Origin: BPIH01 sp042408535
Lineage (GTDB): Bacteria; Chloroflexota; Limnocylindria; Limnocylindrales; CSP1-4
Reading direction: 5' to 3'
DNA length: 44,908 bases
Assembly (NCBI GenBank): GCA_042408535.1
Contig: JBHORA010000206.1
Location: forward strand, 1-44,908
Shown here: positions 40,080-44,908 of the stretch, piece by piece
How the letters are laid out: every line of letters begins with the position of its first letter
Position numbering within the stretch: the stretch's first letter is position 1
Notes under the pieces: generated by a model
What the model was told of the DNA's origin: nothing
The model's input: the letters and a program-made list of their open reading frames with translations, nothing else
Database searches by the model: none
Made by a program: the position numbers and the translations under genes

Positions 40080-40780
40080 GAGCCGGTCCGTTCCTGACCA
40101 ATTCCGCGAGCCGGCGACTCGACGTCGCTTCCGCCACGACCGTCGGTGCCGCCCGGAGCGTCGTTGCCCTCCGCAAGGCGTCCGCTGCCGGGCCGGCGAC
40201 CGCTCCGGACGGCGAGGCCTGCCCGAACGAGGAGGGCGACGGCGGCGCCGAGCCCCGCCGTGAGGCCCGCCAGGACAACCTGCTCCACCGGTCCGGGCGT
40301 TCCCCCGAGCCCGACGCGGATCGAGAAGGCACCGGAGAGCAGGAGCGTCAGGCCGACCCCGCTTCGGAAGACGTCGTTCCCGCCGAAGACGACCGGCGAC
40401 GCGGAGAGGACGAGGAGGGCGAGACCGAGGGCGGAGGCGGCCTCCGGTCCCCTGCCCGGTGCCCCGAGCCCGTGGCTCGCCCAACCGATGACCGCCCCGG
40501 CCAAAGCGAGGCTCGCCTCCGTCGGCCAGGCGAGGGCGGAGCCGCTCGTCGACGCTTCGGTCCCCCGGAGGACGACCCAGAGGAGGTAGCCAGCGATGAT
40601 GCCGGCGACGAGCCGGACGGCGAGGGCGGGCGGTGACGGCAGCGGCTCGGCGACGAAGACGAGCCCGAGGAGCGTGGCGAGGAGACCGATCGTAGCCGTT
40701 CTCGGGTCTCGGCTCGAGACAGCGGCGACGGCGCCGCCGAGGGCAGCTCCGGCGGCGGCGAGGGCGAGGAGGCCGGTCAT
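40076..40780 (-). CDS. NuoJ/NuoK-like (MrpB/C-like) membrane protein, probable fusion
   Basis: The 234-residue protein has about six hydrophobic segments. The first half has RDPRTATIGLLATLLGLVFVA, in the style of NuoJ, and the second ends with VEQVVLAGLTAGLGAAVALLV, recalling the NuoK/MrpC helix (DPLPQALVLTAIVIGFAxTA). A fusion of both is an inference. Residues 195-234 are a soluble Gly/Arg-rich tail. I prefer ATG 40780, which overlaps the 24-codon ORF stop as ATGA, over ATG 40864. The GTGA overlap couples it to the NuoN-like gene. Confidence 0.6.
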   Translation of the reverse strand: MTGLLALAAAGAALGGAVAAVSSRDPRTATIGLLATLLGLVFVAEPLPSPPALAVRLVAGIIAGYLLWVVLRGTEASTSGSALAWPTEASLALAGAVIGWASHGLGAPGRGPEAASALGLALLVLSASPVVFGGNDVFRSGVGLTLLLSGAFSIRVGLGGTPGPVEQVVLAGLTAGLGAAVALLVRAGLAVRSGRRPGSGRLAEGNDAPGGTDGRGGSDVESPARGIGQERTGS

Positions 40781-40851
40781 GCCCCCCGTCGTCCGGCGTC
40801 GAGTCTCGAGGAGCCGCAGCCGAAGGGGCGCGGCAGCCAGCAGGGGAACAT
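40777..40851 (-). CDS. Possible 24-residue leaderless ORF preceding the NuoJ/K-like gene
   Basis: ATG 40851 lies 8 nt from a TATGGT box and the frame reads MFPCWLPRPFGCGSSRLDAG... to a TGA that overlaps the next ATG (ATGA, 40777-40780). This would explain how ATG 40780 is reached from a leaderless mRNA. No homology is known. Confidence 0.35.
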   Translation of the reverse strand: MFPCWLPRPFGCGSSRLDAGRRGA

Positions 40852-40859
40852 CGGTCCGC

Positions 40860-40865
40860 ACCATA
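40860..40865 (-). promoter_or_regulatory. -10 box (TATGGT) upstream of the NuoJ/K-NuoN-like pair
   Basis: TATGGT on the minus strand, 8 nt from ATG 40851; an overlapping TACGCT (40865-40870) is an alternative. Confidence 0.45.
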
Positions 40866-40905
40866 GCGTAGCCGTGAGCTCGTCGCACGCCTCCAGTCGG
40901 AGTCG

Positions 40906-41029
40906 CCGGTCCCGGCCCCCACCGAACCGGTCCCGGCCGCCGCCGAACCGGTCCCGGCTGCCACCGAACCGCTCCCGGCCGCCGCCGAACCGGTCCCGGC
41001 CGCCGCCGAACCGGTCCCCGGCCCCCGCC
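40906..41029. repeat. 21-bp tandem repeat in a divergent promoter region
   Basis: Six units of CCGGTCCCGGCCGCCGCCGAA (40906-40926 to 41011-41029 partial) between the NuoJ/K-like gene and the H+-pyrophosphatase gene. Minus-strand translation gives RFGGGRD repeats, but there is no support for coding. Confidence 0.93.
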
Positions 41030-41105
41030 GGACGGACGGCCGAGCGCCCCCGCCGGGCCGCGGTCACCCCATGGGCCGATGCATAGGCCCGCCTCCGCAT
41101 GCCGT

Positions 41106-41135
41106 TTGACCCGCCACTCCGGGCGTTGATACACT
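41106..41135 (+). promoter_or_regulatory. Sigma-70-type promoter of hppA
   Basis: TTGACC (41106-41111), an 18-bp spacer and TACACT (41130-41135). This is the only promoter in the window with a near-consensus -35. The leader is about 117-132 nt. Confidence 0.7.
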
Positions 41136-41258
41136 GCCGGCCGGCCTCCCGCCCGCGCCCACGGCGAGGATCCGAGGCCGACGCCGAGCCGACCCCCGGA
41201 TGCGCGCCCCGAGCGACGCGGCACGCCCTGCGCCGGTGGTCGTCAGATTGACAGGAGG

Positions 41259-43478
41259 ATGTCCGGACCCCTCATGGATGCGAGCGCACTCCAGCTGATC
41301 ATTCTGCCCGCCGGCCTCGCCGCCGTCCTCTTCGCCCTCTACCTCGCCCGCGACGTGCTCGCCCGCGACACCGGCACGGCGGCGATGGAGACCGTGGCGG
41401 GGACGATCTTCGAAGGCGCGGTCGCCTTCATTCGGCGCCAGTACACGACGATCGCCCAGCTCGGGATCCTCGGCGCCGTCGTCATTGCCGCCCTCATCGC
41501 CTTCTTCGAGGGTCCCGACGTCGCCGATACCGACGTCTACGGGATCGAGCTCGGCATCCGGACCGGGATCGCCTTCCTCGTCGGCGCGGCCTGCTCGATG
41601 GCCTCGGGCATCATCGGCATGTACATCTCCGTCCGCTCGAACCTGCGGACCGCCGCCGCTGCCCGCCGAAGCCTCGTCGAGGCCGTCCAGGTGGCGATGC
41701 GGGGCGGCGCCGTCTCGGGCTTCCTCGTCGTCGCCCTCTCCCTTCTCGGCGTCTACCTCATCTTCGTCGCCTACGGCGGCCTCGGGGTCGACACCGTCGC
41801 CGAGGCGCCCTTCCTCATCGTCGGCTTCGGCTTCGGCGCGAGCTTCGTCGCCCTCTTCGCCCAGCTCGGCGGCGGGATCTACACGAAGGCGGCCGACGTC
41901 GGGGCCGACCTCGTCGGCAAGGTCGAGGCCGGCATCCCCGAGGACGATCCTCGGAACGCCGCCGTGGTGGCCGACCTCGTCGGCGATAACGTCGGCGACT
42001 GCGCCGGCCGCGGGGCCGACCTCTTCGAATCGACGGCGGCCGAGAACATCGGAGCGATGATCCTGGGGGTTGCCGTCTACAAGATCGCCTCCGACCTTGG
42101 CTGGCCCCACCCGACGGCCTGGATCTTCTTCCCCCTCGTCGTCCGCTCCTTCGGTCTCCTGGCGACGATCGTCGCCATGTTCTTCATCCGGGGTCGCGAG
42201 GACGAGGACCCGATGAACATCCTCAACCGCGGTTACTGGGTGACGACGGTCCTTTCCGCCCTCGGACTCCTTCTCACGACCTCGGTCATGATGGGGACCG
42301 CCGGCCAGACTCCGAGCGGCGTCCCGATCTGGCTCTACTTCTTCGGGGCAGGGGTCGTCGGCCTGGCGACGAGCGTTGCCTTCGTCTACATCACCCAGTA
42401 CTACACGGCCGGCGCCTGGCGGCCGGTGAAGGAGATTGCCCAGGCCAGCAAGACCGGTCCGGCGACGAACATCATCTCGGGGATTGCCGTCGGCTTCGAG
42501 ACGACCTTCGTCACCGCGGTCACCATCGGCATCGCCCTCTTTATCTCCCACTGGCTCGGCCTGGAAGCCTTCGCTGGGCTCGGCCTCGAGCACAACCCGG
42601 GCGGCGTCTTCGGGACCGCCGTGGCGACGATGGGGATGCTCATGACGACGGCCTACATCCTCGCCATGGATACCTTCGGCCCAATCACCGACAACGCCGG
42701 CGGGATCACGGAGTTCAGCCGGGCCGAGGCCGGCGCCCGCGAGATCACCGATCGCCTCGACGCCGTCGGCAACACGACGAAGGCGCTGACGAAGGGCTAC
42801 GCCATCGCCTCGGCGTCCCTCGCCGCCTTCCTCCTCTTCTCGGCCTACATCGACAAGGTGAACCTCATCCTGAGCCGGCGCGGCGACCCGCTCATGGAGG
42901 CCGTCGATCTGGCGGACGTGAACGTCTTCATCGCCGCCTTCCTGGCCTCGATGCTCGTCTACCTCTTCAGCTCCCTCGCCATCCGGGCCGTTGGGCGGGC
43001 GGCGAGCTCAATCATCCTCGAGGTCCGGCGCCAGTTCCGCGAGCACCCCGGGATCATGGACTTCAGCGAGAAGCCGGACTACGCGCGGGTCGTCGACATC
43101 ACGACCCGGGCCGCCCTCCGGGAGATGGTCGCGCCCGGCCTCGTCGCCGTCCTCATGCCGGTCGTCGTCGGGGTCCTCCTCGGCTACCAGGCCGTGGCTG
43201 GGCTCCTCATGGTCGGGACCATCGCCGGCGTCCTGCTCGCCACGGTCCTCAACAACGGCGGTGGCGCCTGGGACAATGCGAAGAAGTTCATCGAGGCCGG
43301 CCACCTGACCGACGAGGAGGGGAACGTCATCGGCAAGAAGACGGAGGCCCACGCGGCGGCGGTCGTCGGCGACACCGTCGGCGATCCGTTCAAGGACACG
43401 GCCGGCCCCTCCCTCCACGTCCTCGTCAAGCTGCTGGCGACGATCACCCTCGTCCTGGCGCCCCTCTTCATCCGCTAG
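41259..43478 (+). CDS. hppA: K+-independent H+-translocating pyrophosphatase
   Basis: The 739-residue protein has about 16 hydrophobic helices and the family core GGGIYTKAADVGADLVGKVE, DDPRNAAVVADLVGDNVGDCAGRGADLFES and DNAGGITEF, with late NNGGGAWDNAKKFIE. GNTTKALTKGYAIASASL has Lys and Thr at the positions that mark K+-independent H+ pumps. It couples cytoplasmic PPi hydrolysis to proton export. AGGAGG directly abuts ATG 41259 (no spacer), while ATG 41274 is 15 nt away; MDASALQLI from 41274 resembles the usual N-terminus, so the start is uncertain by five codons. Confidence 0.97.
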   Translation: MSGPLMDASALQLIILPAGLAAVLFALYLARDVLARDTGTAAMETVAGTIFEGAVAFIRRQYTTIAQLGILGAVVIAALIAFFEGPDVADTDVYGIELGIRTGIAFLVGAACSMASGIIGMYISVRSNLRTAAAARRSLVEAVQVAMRGGAVSGFLVVALSLLGVYLIFVAYGGLGVDTVAEAPFLIVGFGFGASFVALFAQLGGGIYTKAADVGADLVGKVEAGIPEDDPRNAAVVADLVGDNVGDCAGRGADLFESTAAENIGAMILGVAVYKIASDLGWPHPTAWIFFPLVVRSFGLLATIVAMFFIRGREDEDPMNILNRGYWVTTVLSALGLLLTTSVMMGTAGQTPSGVPIWLYFFGAGVVGLATSVAFVYITQYYTAGAWRPVKEIAQASKTGPATNIISGIAVGFETTFVTAVTIGIALFISHWLGLEAFAGLGLEHNPGGVFGTAVATMGMLMTTAYILAMDTFGPITDNAGGITEFSRAEAGAREITDRLDAVGNTTKALTKGYAIASASLAAFLLFSAYIDKVNLILSRRGDPLMEAVDLADVNVFIAAFLASMLVYLFSSLAIRAVGRAASSIILEVRRQFREHPGIMDFSEKPDYARVVDITTRAALREMVAPGLVAVLMPVVVGVLLGYQAVAGLLMVGTIAGVLLATVLNNGGGAWDNAKKFIEAGHLTDEEGNVIGKKTEAHAAAVVGDTVGDPFKDTAGPSLHVLVKLLATITLVLAPLFIR

Positions 43479-43532
43479 CCCCGCGGGCAGCGGACCGGGG
43501 CGGGGACGAGGGCAGCCGGCGGGAACGGCCTC

Positions 43533-44360
43533 GTGGACCCCATCGTTCAGGCCGTCGTCATGGGGGTCGTTCAGGGGCTGACCGAGTTCCTCCCGATCTC
43601 GAGCTCTGGGCACCTCATCCTCGTCCCCTGGCTCGCCGGTTGGGATGGTGCCTTCATCAACTCTCTGGCCTTTTCGGTCATGCTCCACCTCGCCACCCTC
43701 GGGGCGCTCCTCGTCTACTTCGCCGGGGAATGGCGACGGCTCGTGCCGGCCGGACTCGCCACCCTGCGGGATCGTTCGTTCGGCGGGGATCCCGATCGGC
43801 GGATCGCTTGGCTCGTCGCAGCCTCGACCGTCCCGGCCGCCATCGCCGGATCCCTCTTGAACGATCCGATCGAGCGGTCCGTCCGCCAGCCGGGTCTTGT
43901 GGCGGCCATGCTCGTCGCCGGCGGGGCGATCCTCTGGCTCGCCGAGCGCCATGGAGCCGGCGGCCGGTCGATGGCGGCCCTCAGCTTCCCGGCCGCCGTC
44001 GGGATCGGCTGCGCCCAGGCCCTCGCCCTCGTTCCTGGGATCAGCCGCTCGGGGATCTCCATCGCCGCTGGCCTCTTCGCCGGCCTCGACCGGGAGGCCG
44101 CGGCCCGGTACAGCTTCCTCATGGCGGCCCCGATCATCGCCGGGGCGGGTGTCTTCGAGGCTCGCCAGCTGTTGGGCGGCATGGGGGGCGCGGCGGTCGA
44201 ACCGGGCCCCTTGCTCGCGGGGATGCTCGCCGCCTTCCTGTCGGCCCTGGCGGCGATTCACGGTCTCCTCCGCTTCCTCCGCACGCACCGGACGGACGTC
44301 TTCGTCGCCTACCGGGTCGGCCTGGCCGCATTCGTCCTCGTCGTCTTCCTCGGACGGTAG
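43533..44360 (+). CDS. uppP: Undecaprenyl-diphosphatase
   Basis: The 275-residue membrane protein has the two BacA/UppP active-site motifs: GVVQGLTEFLPISSSGHL near the N-terminus and ALALVPGISRSGISIAAG with PGxSRSG. It recycles undecaprenyl pyrophosphate to the lipid carrier for peptidoglycan synthesis and releases phosphate. The GTG start lies 54 bp after hppA, so co-transcription is possible. The argR start follows 12 bp later. Confidence 0.96.
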   Translation: MDPIVQAVVMGVVQGLTEFLPISSSGHLILVPWLAGWDGAFINSLAFSVMLHLATLGALLVYFAGEWRRLVPAGLATLRDRSFGGDPDRRIAWLVAASTVPAAIAGSLLNDPIERSVRQPGLVAAMLVAGGAILWLAERHGAGGRSMAALSFPAAVGIGCAQALALVPGISRSGISIAAGLFAGLDREAAARYSFLMAAPIIAGAGVFEARQLLGGMGGAAVEPGPLLAGMLAAFLSALAAIHGLLRFLRTHRTDVFVAYRVGLAAFVLVVFLGR

Positions 44361-44372
44361 GAGGAGCGAGCG

Positions 44373-44867
44373 GTGAGAACCGGCGAGCGAACGGAGCGAT
44401 CGACGGAGATCATGAAGGGCCTCCGCCAGCGGGCGATCCGCGACCTCGTCGAGCAGCGCCCGATCCGGACCCAGCAGGAGCTCGCAGCGGCCCTGCGTGA
44501 GCGCGGCTTCCGGGCCACCCAGGCAACGATCAGCCGCGACGTCGCCGAGCTCGGCCTCGTCAAGGTGAACCGGGAGGGCGTCTCGGTCTACGCCCTTCCG
44601 GCTCGGCTCCGGGAGGCCGAGGCGAGCGGCGAGGAGCGGCTTCGGCGGCTCCTCCGCGACCTCCCGGTCGAGATCCGCGAGTCGGGCCTCCTCCTCGTCA
44701 TCAAGACGCTCCCTGGGTCGGCCCACCCGATCGCCGCCGCCATTGACCGGGCTCGCTGGCCGGAGGTCGTCGGTTCGCTCGCCGGCGACGACACGCTCTT
44801 CGTCGCCGTCACCGACCGGGGTGCCCTCCAGCGGGTGAAGCACCGCCTCGCCCGCCTCGCCGAGTAA
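44373..44867 (+). CDS. argR: Arginine repressor
   Basis: The 164-residue protein has the ArgR winged helix (MKGLRQRAIRDLVEQRPIRTQQELAAALRERGFRATQATISRDVAELGLVK..., with the SRDV recognition helix) and the C-terminal arginine-binding hexamerisation domain GSAHPIAAAIDRARWPEVVGSLAGDDTLFVAV. It represses arginine biosynthesis when arginine is bound; the arg genes lie outside the window. GTG 44373 has TAGGAGGAG overlapping the uppP stop. Residues 1-13 are an extra N-terminal stretch; an internal ATG at residue 14 (44412) is an alternative start. Confidence 0.95.
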   Translation: MRTGERTERSTEIMKGLRQRAIRDLVEQRPIRTQQELAAALRERGFRATQATISRDVAELGLVKVNREGVSVYALPARLREAEASGEERLRRLLRDLPVEIRESGLLLVIKTLPGSAHPIAAAIDRARWPEVVGSLAGDDTLFVAVTDRGALQRVKHRLARLAE

Positions 44868-44908
44868 GCGCACCGGCGAACGACCGAGAGCCGACGCCGC
44901 ATCGTCCC

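Noticed and set aside
40852..41100. Minus-strand ORF with RFGGGRD heptapeptide repeats
   Set aside because: The peptide is only the translation of the 21-bp tandem repeat; all frames are open there and no start signal is present.

Overview
This window comes from a very GC-rich bacterial chromosome (most third codon positions are G or C). Gene content (H+-pyrophosphatase of the K+-independent type, DRTGG-domain P-loop protein, GT87-type membrane protein, fused CoaBC, type III pantothenate kinase, ArgR, UppP) would fit a Chloroflexota-like lineage, but no rRNA or other decisive marker is present, so that assignment is an inference. No tRNA, rRNA, CRISPR array, insertion sequence or prophage gene was recognised.

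Layout. 1-11779: a truncated YyaL/DUF255-type protein, a GNAT acetyltransferase, CutA, a convergent TatA, a deacetylase-acetyltransferase fusion (AcuC-like plus GNAT), a DoxX-like membrane protein followed by the one clear intrinsic terminator, a long Lhr-type helicase, and an endonuclease VIII-type glycosylase with a small overlapping gene. 11880-19919: a GT87-like membrane protein and an M20 peptidase (divergent), a six-hairpin glycosidase-like protein, a small zinc-ribbon protein with an unusual inverted repeat in its leader, gamma-glutamyltransferase, an 800-bp gene-poor stretch with a MITE-like inverted repeat, and an MFS transporter. 20060-22560: a compositionally different cassette (a three-gene minus-strand unit divergent from a membrane-anchored LuxR-type regulator) beside a C-terminal relic of a branched-chain aminotransferase gene. 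22595-28614: DegV, glutamate dehydrogenase, a Tat-exported dimethylformamidase-like protein, an unknown protein and a DRTGG protein. 28719-32921: a tight operon coaX-coaBC-panB-panC for pantothenate and CoA synthesis. 33108-38104: an unknown protein, an NCS2 purine permease, an M16 peptidase, a TPR-like protein and Ndk. 38460-44867: a NuoJK/NuoN-like membrane pair lacking the usual pump lysines, divergent from H+-pyrophosphatase, then UppP and ArgR.

Two sequence-level patterns run through the window. First, at least ten genes have a TANNNT-type -10 box ending 6-9 nt before the start codon, so the transcript should begin at or next to the start codon (leaderless mRNAs); genes inside operons instead use GTGA/ATGA stop-start overlaps, and a third class has a promoter 40-130 nt upstream plus a Shine-Dalgarno. 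Second, many intergenic spaces carry a short GC-rich tandem repeat (11, 15, 16, 18, 19, 21, 24 or 26 bp period), several of them directly after a stop codon.

The most promising novelties are the AcuC-GNAT fusion (opposing lysine-acetylation activities on one chain), the LuxR/micro-membrane-protein/secreted-protein cassette, the inactive-looking NuoN-like pair beside the H+-pyrophosphatase, and the stem-loop leader of the zinc-ribbon gene.
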